Source: an uncultured Spartobacteria bacterium (GTDB lineage Bacteria > Verrucomicrobiota > Verrucomicrobiia > Chthoniobacterales > JAATET01). From it: 64,000 bases of DNA. A model generated the notes under the pieces. That model saw only the letters and a program-made list of their open reading frames with translations. It searched no databases and had not been told where the DNA came from. Positions 8,084 through 17,207 of the stretch are shown here, in pieces (position 1 is the stretch's first letter; every line of letters begins with the position of its first letter). Where the stretch lies: positions 1-64,000 of the forward strand of contig CALLUD010000007.1 in NCBI GenBank assembly GCA_938011325.1, in the 5' to 3' direction. Made by a program: the position numbers and the translations under genes.

Positions 8084-10336
8084 TTATCGGTTGTTGGATG
8101 ATTTAGTGAGTTGGAAACGTGAGAAATATCGGGCGATGGCCGACGGTGATGCGGGCAGAAGCAGTGCAGCAAGTAGGCGGCGTGTGTCTGGGACGGCAAA
8201 ATTGCTCTCCCCGAAATCAACGGTCTCAATCAGCAGGCTTCTGTAACGGCTCTGTGCGGCGTGGAACGCCGAGGTGGTATCACCTCGTTCTAGGTGAGCG
8301 ATGATCGGGCGGAGCATCCCACTCGTGGGGGCCGTGGTCGTTTCAGGTTCAGATTGAATCTGGGTGAACGTGTGGGCGTGAAAGAGTGGACGGAGGAAGC
8401 AAATCAACGCATCGGTGGCGCGAAGCCTCCGAGTGGAACTGTTAGCAGCGGGACGCAAAAACGCGGAAAGCGCCTGTCGCTCGGAGTCATTAAGAAATGA
8501 CCAATCGAAGAGGAGGAAGCGATCGAGCCAGCGGGTTACTACGGTATCGTCGGTTTCTTGGTTCAGGAAAGCAAAGACATCGCCAACCGGCAGAGTCAGT
8601 TGCGTGTTAAATGGTGGTTCGCTGTGCGTATCTGCTTCGCTGGCGGCGCGGCGGCGAACGATGGAGACCAAGTTGTCGATAAGCGGGCGTTCGCTCCATT
8701 CGGTTCGTAGTGGCGTGCCCTTGGCGATCTTGACGCGGCTCCACTTGTTTTTCCATGCGGGGACGACGCCGACCCGGTAAGCGATGAGGGGAGCGGGCAG
8801 GTTTCGTTCGCTGACATCGTCGTGATCTGAGTCCTTTTTTTTGCTCCTGGGGTGAAGAGTGGCGAGGGCCAGCGCAATACGGATTTCCGGGGTGAGAGTG
8901 TGTTCTTTTTGTAGCAGCGAAATCGCCCACGAGGCAGGCAGCAACTCGAGCTGAGGTTCGTATTCTCGGTAGGTTTTGTTTTTCGAGGTTCTTTCGAGCG
9001 AAGAGAAAACGGCATCGAGCAAAGCCCATGAGTTTTCACGGCGAAGTTCATCGTTGCTGCCGGAGGCGGAGAGGCGCACGAGCGCGGTGTCTATTGGGCC
9101 CTGCAATCCGCGATACACCCATGATTGGCCCTTCTTGAATTCGCGCGGGAGAACGTCGCGGAAGCGAATAACGCGGGAAACTGCGTCGGCTTGCGCAGAG
9201 TCGTCTGCTTGTGTCGCTCCGAGTGGATGAACGGACGCCAAGCGTGATTCGAATGTCTTTGGATTGGTGGTCGGAAAGAGAGCAAAGCGACGGAATTCAA
9301 CAAGGCCGGCATCAGTGCCATGCTTCATAATTGCAGCAGCGAATGCGGCTGAGGTGATAGCACCACGCCCGTTGACCTCGGCACGTCCTCGCTTGAAGAG
9401 CGCTGAAACCTCGGCGACGGAGAAGGGCTTATTCCAAATCGGTGCCCAAAACTCGCCGACAGAAAGCCCCACTTCGCCTTCGGCTTCTGGTGCTGGCCCG
9501 TTGGTGACGAAGGGAAACGCTCCAACACCTTCGCGAGCGGATCCAAGCTGGCGTGAAGTCGCGCCGACTAGAAGCGGAAAAGCCTCACACGCCAAAAGCA
9601 TCGCCCATGGTGTAATCTGACCGTTGCGGTATGGACGATCCGGAGAAAAATTGTATTTCTTGTTAGCGTCGCTGAACCAACTGCCTGCATTATAAGCACC
9701 GAGTAAGGAGCAGACCTTTCCTTTGAGGAAAGCGGTGAGGTCCTTACGAGCGCCTTCTGGCGTCACAGCGCTTTCAGTAATGGAGGGAGAATCTGGTTTG
9801 GGTTTTCTTGATCTCGGAAGAACGGCTTTGACGGCGTCCCGAGCGGATGACCATCCCGCTGGATAATTCCGTTTCCCCCCGGGATTGCGGAACAATGGGT
9901 TAATGCTGCGCCGTTCGGCAGCAACGATGTGCGACAAGAACAACGGGATGTCCGTTTCGTCCGCACTGTTTTGCCAAAGTTGAAGTATCAGGGCAGCCTC
10001 CTTTATTGCTTCTGCTTTTAACTCCGGCTTCTTTGACGCGCTTTTTGTAATTATGTCCGAAGCCCTTTTGTTAGCGGAGTCCCATTTGTATTCATAGCGC
10101 GTCCATTTCGCATTTGCTCCGACATCAATTAGGTATGTCTCAAGCTGAGAGAAATCTTTCGGGCCGCCAACGAGGTGAAAAATACCATCGCGCCAGCAAC
10201 CTTTGACGGATGGCCATTGACGGGCAGTGAGACGAAGCAAACCGAGCGCGGCGAAATAGTGTCCGAGCGTGTCGAGGTGCAGTCCTGGAAGTGGAACGAC
10301 GGGAAGCACGTGAGAGTTAGCCGAAATCGGTGTCAT
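8084..10336 (-). CDS. csx17: Type I-G Csx17 (Cas8-type large subunit)
   Basis: This 750-residue protein matches the Csx17 family (Cas8u2/Cas8g), the probable PAM-sensing large subunit of type I-G Cascade. The N-terminal signature is PLPGLHLDTLGHYFAALGLLRL, corresponding to the family pattern of a short Leu/Pro lead followed by a Y-x-KALGxLR-like helix. The protein is otherwise diverged and I see no nuclease motif. Its ATG overlaps the cas3 stop in an ATGA junction, implying translational coupling. Lines sampled here are around 52-58% GC, lower than the adaptation genes. Confidence 0.9.
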   Translation of the reverse strand: MTPISANSHVLPVVPLPGLHLDTLGHYFAALGLLRLTARQWPSVKGCWRDGIFHLVGGPKDFSQLETYLIDVGANAKWTRYEYKWDSANKRASDIITKSASKKPELKAEAIKEAALILQLWQNSADETDIPLFLSHIVAAERRSINPLFRNPGGKRNYPAGWSSARDAVKAVLPRSRKPKPDSPSITESAVTPEGARKDLTAFLKGKVCSLLGAYNAGSWFSDANKKYNFSPDRPYRNGQITPWAMLLACEAFPLLVGATSRQLGSAREGVGAFPFVTNGPAPEAEGEVGLSVGEFWAPIWNKPFSVAEVSALFKRGRAEVNGRGAITSAAFAAAIMKHGTDAGLVEFRRFALFPTTNPKTFESRLASVHPLGATQADDSAQADAVSRVIRFRDVLPREFKKGQSWVYRGLQGPIDTALVRLSASGSNDELRRENSWALLDAVFSSLERTSKNKTYREYEPQLELLPASWAISLLQKEHTLTPEIRIALALATLHPRSKKKDSDHDDVSERNLPAPLIAYRVGVVPAWKNKWSRVKIAKGTPLRTEWSERPLIDNLVSIVRRRAASEADTHSEPPFNTQLTLPVGDVFAFLNQETDDTVVTRWLDRFLLFDWSFLNDSERQALSAFLRPAANSSTRRLRATDALICFLRPLFHAHTFTQIQSEPETTTAPTSGMLRPIIAHLERGDTTSAFHAAQSRYRSLLIETVDFGESNFAVPDTRRLLAALLLPASPSAIARYFSRFQLTKSSNNR

Positions 10337-13005
10337 GATTTGGCCTCCGTGGCGGGGATTCCTTTTTCAGTTGCCGACACACGGCAGTCGGCGGCGCGAA
10401 GAAGTGTTTCGAGGAAGGCGAGGTGAAACGGATTTAGCGAATGTGGCTCATTCGCAGGAACTGCACCGGCGGAGGCAGGGGGGGCTTCTGCCTCCCAACC
10501 ACCGAGGAGATCGGCGACGAGTGCGGACCAACCGGGAGTGGACGGTATGAAAACGAGTTCGCCAGCGTCGTTTTCGGTGAATGTGCCGTCGGTGCCGTCG
10601 GAAGCTGGCGTGAAGTCGAGCTGCCAGTTGTCACCCGGCTTTTCATGCCACGGCAACGGTGGCGGTGGCTCGGTAATTGGGATGCCGGCGATGTTGGGCT
10701 GTTTCACCGCAGGGCGGGAATTTAGAACTGTGCGGACAAGTCCGTGATGGGTGGCGATAAGGTAAATGGAGAGGGCGGGGAAATCGGCCGCGCGATCACG
10801 GTAGTAGCGTCGCCACGCAGCGAGCGCGGAGGCAGCTTCATGGCGCATTCCAGGGAATTTTGTGAATGACGGCGCTTTCGCCCAAAGTGTCGTTTTATCT
10901 GAGCTCGGCGTCAGAAGGGCGTTCTGCCATTGAGGGAAGCTCTTGCCGATGTCATGCAACGCGGCTGCGCGAACGAGCGCTTTTTTCAGCTCGGGCAGTA
11001 GTGCGAGCGCATCGGCAACCTTTTCCGCTTCGGCAGCAACGGCGGCAAGATGGGCATCGAGTTTAACCCACTGAAGTTTGGCGACTGTCTGCGTGTCGTC
11101 GTCTTCGCTCTCCGCGTCAAACGGGCCAGGCGGCGGTGTGTTCGCGGGCTTGTCGGTTTTGTTTCCCGTCCAGCCTTTCTCCACATCGTAACCACCGGAG
11201 AGAGCGGGCAACATCACGACCATTCCGGGGCAGATTTTGTCGTGGCTGATTGATTCCCATTTTCTTGTGCGATCATCCCAAATGAAGGCAGTTTTGGCAC
11301 GTTTCACGAATTCCCGGACGCGATGGACAGCTACTGGACAACCTTCATCACGCTGGAATGTGGGACCGTCGAAATCATCGCCGCTAGCGGGATTGGGAGA
11401 TGATTTTTTCGCTACGTCCCAATCGCGCCAGAAAAGGGTGACATCTGCATTCTTGTCGCCACCACGCACCCAGGGGCTGACGTCCGTGAAGCCACCAAAA
11501 ACGTCTGGTTCGGTGGAGAATAGACCGTGAATATCGAACGCGCGTGGGAACGGCGCAGGCTTGGGTTGAAGCGCGGCAGCAATTGCAGCGCACACGGAAC
11601 TGCGGCTATCAGATAGCTCCGAGATAATTTCGCGGATCGGCGTGGACGGGCGGGCCGCGCTCGCTTGGACGAGCGCATCGACGATCTTTTTTGCCGCTTT
11701 CAGATCATTCGGTTCGTAGGGGCTTACGTTTGTGCCGTTTTTGTCGGCAGGAATCTCAAAGATAAATGCGGCGGCTTCGGCGTTAAGTTTACCGTCGCGA
11801 TTGAGGCGGCCGAGGCGTTGCAGCGTGGAAGTCCAAGGCGAGTGTTCCGTCCAAAGGCGACGTGCGGAAATATCCACACCCGCTTCGATAACTTGGGTGC
11901 TTATGCAAATCAGACCATCGTGACCAGGTGTGGAATTACCGTTTCTGACGGCTGCTTTGCGAGCGTTTTCAAATGCGAGCAGCTTGGCGATGCGTTCTTT
12001 GCGGTCAGCACGGCGGAAGCGTGAAGTAATAAGAACTACTTCGGTTCCGTTGGGGTTGGCGTCCGTGAGTGCTTTATGTAGGTCTTGGGCGGCAGCTACG
12101 GTGTTACAGACAACGAGTGAGAGCGTCGATTTCGTGTGTTGAGCGTGGATTGCGGCCGCCAGAGCTGCAATAAAAGCACTTCGGTCTTTACGGTCTTTGG
12201 TCTTTTTCGGCTGCCAATAGGCGACAGGGCGGACGGCCTTGAGAATGTCGAGCTCCGCAGCTTCATCGGCGGTAATCTCGATTTTTTCCGGTGCGGGTAG
12301 TTTTGAGTCTTTGCAGTCTCTGGTTTCGAGAAATGAGGTGCCAATCGTGGCACTCATCCACCAAGTCACACAGCTCTTCGCAGACTTGAAACGGTCTTGC
12401 CGAAGCCAGTCGAGCTGGGCAGAAGTCCATAGTCCCGCGCCCATCAATTGGGTCTCGTCGAGCCCCCACAGGGCGTCGTTGTTAAGGAGGCCGAAGTGCA
12501 TCGGCCAGCGGGCGCGTGCCATGCCGTAGCCGCGGTTGAGGGCGCGGGAGAGGAGCATGTCCTGGGTGCCGATGAGGATCGTGTTGGCCTCGGGATAGAT
12601 GTCCCAGTCCTTGTCTTCGTCCTCTAAACTTTCGCCGCCCATCAGGACAACGACGCGCGGCTTGCGGTCGGTGGGAATAAGGCCGGCATCAACGAGTTTG
12701 TTGATCCATTTGCGCGTTTCGTCCCGCGTCTGCTCAACGAGCGTGCGCATGGGCAGGCAGTAAACGAGGCGGCGGGGCCATCTCTCGTCATCACGCGCGA
12801 CGCGATTCCAGAGCCATGCCATCACGACGGCGGCGGTTTTGCCGAGGCCGGTGGGGATGTTGATGAGCTGGGATTGGCAACAGGTGCCGTGTTGCAGGGT
12901 TTCCTGCTTTTCCTTGGTGGCTTCCGGGCCACAGGCGAGGCGGCACTGATAGCCATATGGATGATGGCTCGTGGCTTTAAGGAAGAAGTCGCTGAAACTA
13001 GTCAT
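10333..13005 (-). CDS. cas3: Cas3 helicase-nuclease, C-terminal HD domain
   Basis: This 890-residue protein is recruited to Cascade R-loops, where Cas3 unwinds and degrades the target. The helicase comes first: Walker A PTGLGKTAAV with K56-T57, and a DEAH-like box reading DETQ (WGLDETQLMG). A helicase C segment (STQVIEAGVDIS, then QRLGRLNRDG) follows. The HD nuclease is C-terminal: LHDIGKSFPQW, MRHEAASAL, then IATHHGLVR. This domain order, reversed relative to most Cas3 proteins, fits type I-G. It is the first gene of the minus-strand cas operon. No strong Shine-Dalgarno is visible before the ATG. Confidence 0.95.
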   Translation of the reverse strand: MTSFSDFFLKATSHHPYGYQCRLACGPEATKEKQETLQHGTCCQSQLINIPTGLGKTAAVVMAWLWNRVARDDERWPRRLVYCLPMRTLVEQTRDETRKWINKLVDAGLIPTDRKPRVVVLMGGESLEDEDKDWDIYPEANTILIGTQDMLLSRALNRGYGMARARWPMHFGLLNNDALWGLDETQLMGAGLWTSAQLDWLRQDRFKSAKSCVTWWMSATIGTSFLETRDCKDSKLPAPEKIEITADEAAELDILKAVRPVAYWQPKKTKDRKDRSAFIAALAAAIHAQHTKSTLSLVVCNTVAAAQDLHKALTDANPNGTEVVLITSRFRRADRKERIAKLLAFENARKAAVRNGNSTPGHDGLICISTQVIEAGVDISARRLWTEHSPWTSTLQRLGRLNRDGKLNAEAAAFIFEIPADKNGTNVSPYEPNDLKAAKKIVDALVQASAARPSTPIREIISELSDSRSSVCAAIAAALQPKPAPFPRAFDIHGLFSTEPDVFGGFTDVSPWVRGGDKNADVTLFWRDWDVAKKSSPNPASGDDFDGPTFQRDEGCPVAVHRVREFVKRAKTAFIWDDRTRKWESISHDKICPGMVVMLPALSGGYDVEKGWTGNKTDKPANTPPPGPFDAESEDDDTQTVAKLQWVKLDAHLAAVAAEAEKVADALALLPELKKALVRAAALHDIGKSFPQWQNALLTPSSDKTTLWAKAPSFTKFPGMRHEAASALAAWRRYYRDRAADFPALSIYLIATHHGLVRTVLNSRPAVKQPNIAGIPITEPPPPLPWHEKPGDNWQLDFTPASDGTDGTFTENDAGELVFIPSTPGWSALVADLLGGWEAEAPPASAGAVPANEPHSLNPFHLAFLETLLRAADCRVSATEKGIPATEAKS

Positions 13006-13357
13006 TTGGCTGAAAGGAATATTCTTCAGATCCGTATGGCCCCTGAGCAGGTGCCTTCAAAGTAGGTCCGCGATACTCGAATACAGTGACAAACCATTGT
13101 ATTGGGAGCCTCTTTTATGGAGGGTTTTACATGAAACTATTATGCGCATAATCACAAGTGCATTCTTGGGATGAACCTCATGGGGGGGTGAATTTGTGCG
13201 CGAGAATAAGAAGAACAAACCATGCGTCCATTTCACAACATGGTGTGGGATAAATACGGTCCAATACTTCGAATTTTGTGCGGGGTTGCAGAGTGACTTT
13301 TCGTAATAAGATGTATTTTGGTTGGACGCTTGACGATTTGCCCTTTAACACAGCGTC
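13006..13357. other. Intergenic region upstream of cas3, probable cas promoter region
   Basis: These 352 bases separate cas3 (leftward) from a small rightward gene, so promoters in both directions are expected here. The stretch is visibly more AT-rich than its surroundings. The clearest element is a perfect 14-base palindrome ATTATGCGCATAAT at 13139-13152, a candidate operator. For cas3 only a weak candidate exists (TTGAAG at 13060-13055 with a poor -10). I see no convincing gene; a 61-codon minus-strand frame at 13178-13363 has no family resemblance. Confidence 0.45.
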
Positions 13358-13663
13358 ATGCATTCCACTCGGTGGGTTGTATGCGCAGGGATTCTGCTGG
13401 GATTCTCCGCCGCGGCGACGGCTGAGGAGAAATCGAAGGCGGAGGAATTGGAGGCCATTGGCAGGGAATTGAAGCCGCTGCGGCTCAAGGCATATGCCGA
13501 GCCCGACGTGAAAGCCGCGCGGGAAATGCTCGATGCCGCGTATCGCGAATACTGGGAGGTCGTTCGCGCAGCGATGAAGCGACTTGATCCGTCGAAGGCG
13601 GCGTTGATCGACCGCGAGATTGCATTGCGGCAGTCGAAGAAATCAGTCGCGACGAAGGATTGA
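13358..13663 (+). CDS. Small secreted protein, function unknown
   Basis: This 101-residue protein is not recognised. The N-terminus reads as a signal peptide: short positive region, hydrophobic core VVCAGILLGFSAAA, and likely cleavage after ATA, so the mature part should be periplasmic. The remainder is charged and helix-prone with many Glu, Lys and Arg (AEELEAIGRELKPLRLKAY, then AAYREYWEVVRAAMKRLDP), possibly a coiled coil. It stands alone 45 bases before the HAD gene and could share a transcript with it. Confidence 0.6.
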   Translation: MHSTRWVVCAGILLGFSAAATAEEKSKAEELEAIGRELKPLRLKAYAEPDVKAAREMLDAAYREYWEVVRAAMKRLDPSKAALIDREIALRQSKKSVATKD

Positions 13664-13708
13664 TCGGGGTTTGCCTCGTCCGGGTTCGCCCCGTAGTCTG
13701 AAGGCGCC

Positions 13709-14389
13709 ATGAGCAAGCCTCCCGAGCCCGTCGTCTTTCTCTTCGACATCGACAACACCCTTCTCAACAACGACGGCGTCACCGAGGACATCCGCCATTA
13801 CCTGTCCTCGAATTTCGGCAACAAGATGTGCCTCCGGTATTGGGAGATCTTCGAGGATCTGCGTCAGGAACTGGGCTACGCGGATTATCTCGGCGCGCTG
13901 CAGCGCTACCGCCTCACCGCGCAGCACGACGCGCGTATGCTGCGGATGTCCTCGTATCTCGTGGACTACCCGTTTGCGAACCGGCTGTTTCCCGAGTCGC
14001 TGGACGTAATCAAGCACTGCCAGCGCTGGGGCACGGTGGCGATCCTGTCGGATGGCGATGCCGTCTTCCAGCCGCGCAAGGCCGAGCGATCGGGGCTTTT
14101 TCAGGCCGTGCAGCGGAATGTGCTCATTTACATTCACAAGGAGAACGAACTCGACCACGTGGAGCGCATTCACCCGGCGCACCACTATGTGATGGTGGAT
14201 GACAAGCTGCGCATCCTCACGGCGATGAAGAAAATCTGGGGCGACAAGCTGACGACGGTTTTCGTCAGGCAGGGCCACTACGCGCACGAGCCCGGGTTGC
14301 TGGAAAAATACCCGCCCGCCGACATCACGATCGATCGCATCGGGCAGCTTCTCGAACACGATTTCTCCCATCTGAACCCCGACGCTTGA
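13709..14389 (+). CDS. HAD-superfamily hydrolase
   Basis: This 226-residue cytoplasmic protein has HAD phosphohydrolase motifs. Motif I is FLFDIDNTLL, with nucleophile D13 and acid/base D15. Motif II is AILSDGD. Motif IV is HYVMVDDK, with the paired Asp that bind Mg. An alpha-helical cap of about 80 residues lies between motifs I and II. The family usually dephosphorylates small metabolites; the substrate cannot be read from sequence. The gene is convergent with the FAD monooxygenase. The 37-base gap holds an imperfect hairpin at 14390-14410 without a T-tract. Confidence 0.85.
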   Translation: MSKPPEPVVFLFDIDNTLLNNDGVTEDIRHYLSSNFGNKMCLRYWEIFEDLRQELGYADYLGALQRYRLTAQHDARMLRMSSYLVDYPFANRLFPESLDVIKHCQRWGTVAILSDGDAVFQPRKAERSGLFQAVQRNVLIYIHKENELDHVERIHPAHHYVMVDDKLRILTAMKKIWGDKLTTVFVRQGHYAHEPGLLEKYPPADITIDRIGQLLEHDFSHLNPDA

Positions 14390-14426
14390 GAAGCAGCCGA
14401 TGGCAGCTTCGTAAACGAGAAAACGG

Positions 14427-16061
14427 TCAGGCGGACACTCCACTGAGCGTGCGCTCGAGTGCGGAAGAGACGGCGGCAGCGGGATCCTGGGGCGGCGTGA
14501 CGGTTCGCCAGGCGACGACACCATCGGGCCGCACCAGCACGGCCCCACCCGGCTGAAGCCCGTATTCGCCAAGGAATCGCCCGTCCACGTCGGCGTAGCC
14601 CTCCGACCCGCCGATGGAGAAAAGCTCGAGCGGGAATCCTCCACTCTTTGCCGGCAAAGTCGTCGCGCCTTTCCACGGCGAGGGATCGCCGGCCACCAGC
14701 AGCACAAAGCCCCGTCCGAAGAAGTCGAGTGTCGAGAGCCGGGTGCCCTCGCGCTCGATCCAGACGTGTGGCGCGCGGCGGCCCGGCTCGGCGCTAGGCG
14801 TGTAAGTGTCGAGATCCATGGGAGCGGGAGAAGCGGTGGCCTCCGGCACGAAGGCGCCTTTCTCGTATTTCCAGCCAAGGTCGATGCCGAGCCCTGAACC
14901 GGCGCGGCGACTTTGGGCAACGAGCTCCCGCACACGAGCCGTATCGCCTGCGAGGCCTGCAGTCACCGTTTCCCAGACCTCGGAGCCGAAATCGTTCGAC
15001 ATTTCGAACGTCCGCATCACGTGCCCACGGCGCTCGGAGTCGTAGGTGTCGAGCAGCGCTTCGGGGGCGCCTCGAACGACCGCGGCGAGCTTCCACGCGA
15101 GGTTGTGGGCGGACTGCAGCCCGGTGTTCATGCCGAGGCCCGCCGCGGGCGAGAGCCGCGCCGAAGCATCGCCTGTGAGGAACACGTTGCCCTTGCGGAA
15201 CTGCGTCGCGATTTTTGGGCTCATCACCCACTGCGTCACGCTGAGCACCTCGACCGGCACATCGGGAAGTCCGGATGCCGAGCGAATGATTTCCGCCAGC
15301 CGCTCCTTTGGGAAATCCGCCGGCTTCTCTCCCTCGTCGAGGAAGTGGTGCATGAGCCAGAGGTCGTCGCCATTCACGGCCACGAAAATCTCGAAAAGGT
15401 CGCGTCGAAGGATGTTCTGCAGCACCGCGCGTCGGCCTTTGAGATGCTCGCCGTAGGGCGCGCGAAAGTAGGTGTTCAGAAAATGGCCGAGGTCTCCCGG
15501 GCCCACGCCCTCGATGCCGAGCCAATGCCTCACCGGGCTGCTTGCGCCATCCGCCGCAACCACAAAGCGCGCCTCCACCTCGATCGTCTGATCCCATCGC
15601 GCGCGGTGGACCGAGAGTTTCACCACGCCGTCGCAATCGGTGAGCGAGGTGACGTCGTGGTCGAAGAAAATGCTCGCGTCCATTTCCCGCTCGAGAGCGT
15701 CGAGAAGCACACGCTCCGTCACCGGTTGGGGACAATGGAAGGCCGGATAGGGCGCGATGTCGGGAACCGGAGGCTGAAGCGGCACGCGGCCGTATTCCTC
15801 GCCGACAAGCGATTCCGTCCATCGCGAAAGCGAATACTCCGGCGGGAGCAGGTCGCTGGCCTTCATCTGCTCGCGCAGGCCGAGTTGCTGCAAAATCTCC
15901 GCGGAGCGCCGCGAGATGCCCATGGCCTTCGGGTGATCCACCAGCTCGCGTTTGCGATCGTAAACGGCAACGCGCAAGCGGTGGCGCGCCAGCAACAACG
16001 CGGTGAGCAGGCCGCACGGGCCCGCGCCCACCACCACCACGTCAAACCGCTGCGCGGTCAT
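14427..16061 (-). CDS. FAD-dependent aromatic monooxygenase (PheA/TfdB type)
   Basis: This 544-residue flavoprotein belongs to the group A hydroxylases. An N-terminal Rossmann motif VVVGAGPCGLL binds the FAD ADP moiety. A DG motif (VVAADGASSPVRHWLGI) and a GD motif (FLTGDASARLSPAAGLGMN) complete the FAD site. The last 130 residues resemble the thioredoxin-like C-terminal domain of phenol hydroxylases. Enzymes of this family hydroxylate phenolic or polyketide substrates using NAD(P)H and O2; the actual substrate is unknown. Its ATG overlaps the stop of the small zinc-ribbon gene (ATGA). Confidence 0.88.
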   Translation of the reverse strand: MTAQRFDVVVVGAGPCGLLTALLLARHRLRVAVYDRKRELVDHPKAMGISRRSAEILQQLGLREQMKASDLLPPEYSLSRWTESLVGEEYGRVPLQPPVPDIAPYPAFHCPQPVTERVLLDALEREMDASIFFDHDVTSLTDCDGVVKLSVHRARWDQTIEVEARFVVAADGASSPVRHWLGIEGVGPGDLGHFLNTYFRAPYGEHLKGRRAVLQNILRRDLFEIFVAVNGDDLWLMHHFLDEGEKPADFPKERLAEIIRSASGLPDVPVEVLSVTQWVMSPKIATQFRKGNVFLTGDASARLSPAAGLGMNTGLQSAHNLAWKLAAVVRGAPEALLDTYDSERRGHVMRTFEMSNDFGSEVWETVTAGLAGDTARVRELVAQSRRAGSGLGIDLGWKYEKGAFVPEATASPAPMDLDTYTPSAEPGRRAPHVWIEREGTRLSTLDFFGRGFVLLVAGDPSPWKGATTLPAKSGGFPLELFSIGGSEGYADVDGRFLGEYGLQPGGAVLVRPDGVVAWRTVTPPQDPAAAVSSALERTLSGVSA

Positions 16062-16294
16062 TGCAAATCTTCGTGGGTGACGGTCGTTTGGGCGCGCGCG
16101 GCAAGCGCCCGGGCCTGCATCGCCACCGTTTCGGGAGACTCGTCAAATCGATAGCCATTGCAGTTGGGGCACAGGGCCACGCGGCGCGTGACGATCGAAT
16201 CGCAGCTCTCGCAAACTTTGAAGTTCCCCGGATTGGCGATGATTCGCGCAGCCTTTTGCGACCGTTCGCTGAGGTGGGGATCATCGGAGGACAT
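16058..16294 (-). CDS. Small zinc-ribbon protein
   Basis: This 78-residue protein has two cysteine pairs, CESC and CPNC, about 15 residues apart, which form a likely zinc ribbon in the middle of the chain. The flanks are polar helices. I do not recognise a specific family. Such proteins often bind nucleic acid or act as small regulatory or assembly factors, but nothing here decides that. The ATGA overlap with the monooxygenase start suggests coupled translation. It begins 50 bases downstream of the transglutaminase-like gene. Confidence 0.7.
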   Translation of the reverse strand: MSSDDPHLSERSQKAARIIANPGNFKVCESCDSIVTRRVALCPNCNGYRFDESPETVAMQARALAARAQTTVTHEDLQ

Positions 16295-16344
16295 CGTCCT
16301 TCAGGGTGCGCCCAGGCCCGTGCAAACGCAAGATTGATTCGGAA

Positions 16345-17139
16345 TCAAGCGTCCGCCAGCGGACTTCGGGAGACGTCCACCTTCATCTCATTGAGGGCGA
16401 GCGGGCCGAAGCTCGTGAGGAGCGCGACATCCGCGGCGTCGCGGCCATAGGCGATGGCGATGCGGTTGCCCTTCGCCTCGGCCTGCGTGGCGTCGAAGGT
16501 ATACCAGCGGGTGCCGACGTAGGCTTCGAACCATGCGTGCAAGTCCATCGGGTCGAGCTGATAAAGAAAGCCGGTGACGAAACGTGCCGGGATGTTCAGC
16601 GCCCGGCAAAACGCGATGCCGAGGTGCGCCATGTCGCGGCAGACGCCCTTTCCCGACTCGAGGGTCTCGAGGGCCGAGGTCGAGGCATTGCTGGCGCCGT
16701 ATTGGTATTCGATGTTCTCGTGAATCCACCGCGTGATTGTCTCGACCTGCGGGTAGCCGGGCTTGGCCTTTCCAACGATCTTCCGTGCCCGGTCCGCGAA
16801 CTTGTCCGACTGACAATACCGGCTCGGCAGCAGGTATTTGAGAATGGGATCGGGCAGCGTCTCAACGGGGATGAACTCCGCCTCGCGACACACATCGATG
16901 GTATCGGAGGTGTCGACCGTGCAGCTTGCCCGCACCGACAGCGGCCCGGCCGGCAGCACTGCGCGCTGGCACAGGTTTCCGAAGTCGTCGGTGTATTCGA
17001 TCATCGGCAGATGAGGATTGGTGACAAACTCCTCGCGCATCACCCATTGTCCCCAGCCGCTGCGCGGGCGCAGCATCAGGACCGCGGGGAGGGGTGTGCT
17101 GGCTTCGAGCGTGAGGGTGCAATAGGCGTCGAGAATCAT
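16345..17139 (-). CDS. Transglutaminase-like cysteine peptidase-fold protein
   Basis: This 264-residue protein has an N-terminal beta-rich domain of the type found before bacterial transglutaminase-like domains, then a core with a full catalytic triad: C167 (GKGVCRDMAH), H201 (DLHAWFEAYV) and D216 (RWYTFDATQ). There is no signal peptide, so it is probably cytoplasmic. Family members act as proteases, amidases or crosslinkers; the substrate is unknown. I chose the ATG at 17139 because upstream in-frame sequence is the shadow of the preceding gene. No clear Shine-Dalgarno is seen. It lies 68 bases after the membrane protein gene and may share its transcript. Confidence 0.85.
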   Translation of the reverse strand: MILDAYCTLTLEASTPLPAVLMLRPRSGWGQWVMREEFVTNPHLPMIEYTDDFGNLCQRAVLPAGPLSVRASCTVDTSDTIDVCREAEFIPVETLPDPILKYLLPSRYCQSDKFADRARKIVGKAKPGYPQVETITRWIHENIEYQYGASNASTSALETLESGKGVCRDMAHLGIAFCRALNIPARFVTGFLYQLDPMDLHAWFEAYVGTRWYTFDATQAEAKGNRIAIAYGRDAADVALLTSFGPLALNEMKVDVSRSPLADA

Positions 17140-17207
17140 CGTGGGCGTGTGCTCGAATATCGGATGCCGAACCTTGCTGGACGTGTGGAAACGCCACTGC
17201 CGTCTTC

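Noticed and set aside
13178..13363. 61-codon minus-strand frame upstream of cas3
   Set aside because: No family resemblance, no ribosome binding site, and it overlaps the start of a better supported plus-strand gene.
14390..14410. Hairpin between the HAD and monooxygenase genes as a terminator
   Set aside because: The stem has a mismatch and there is no T-tract on either strand, so it is not supported as an intrinsic terminator.
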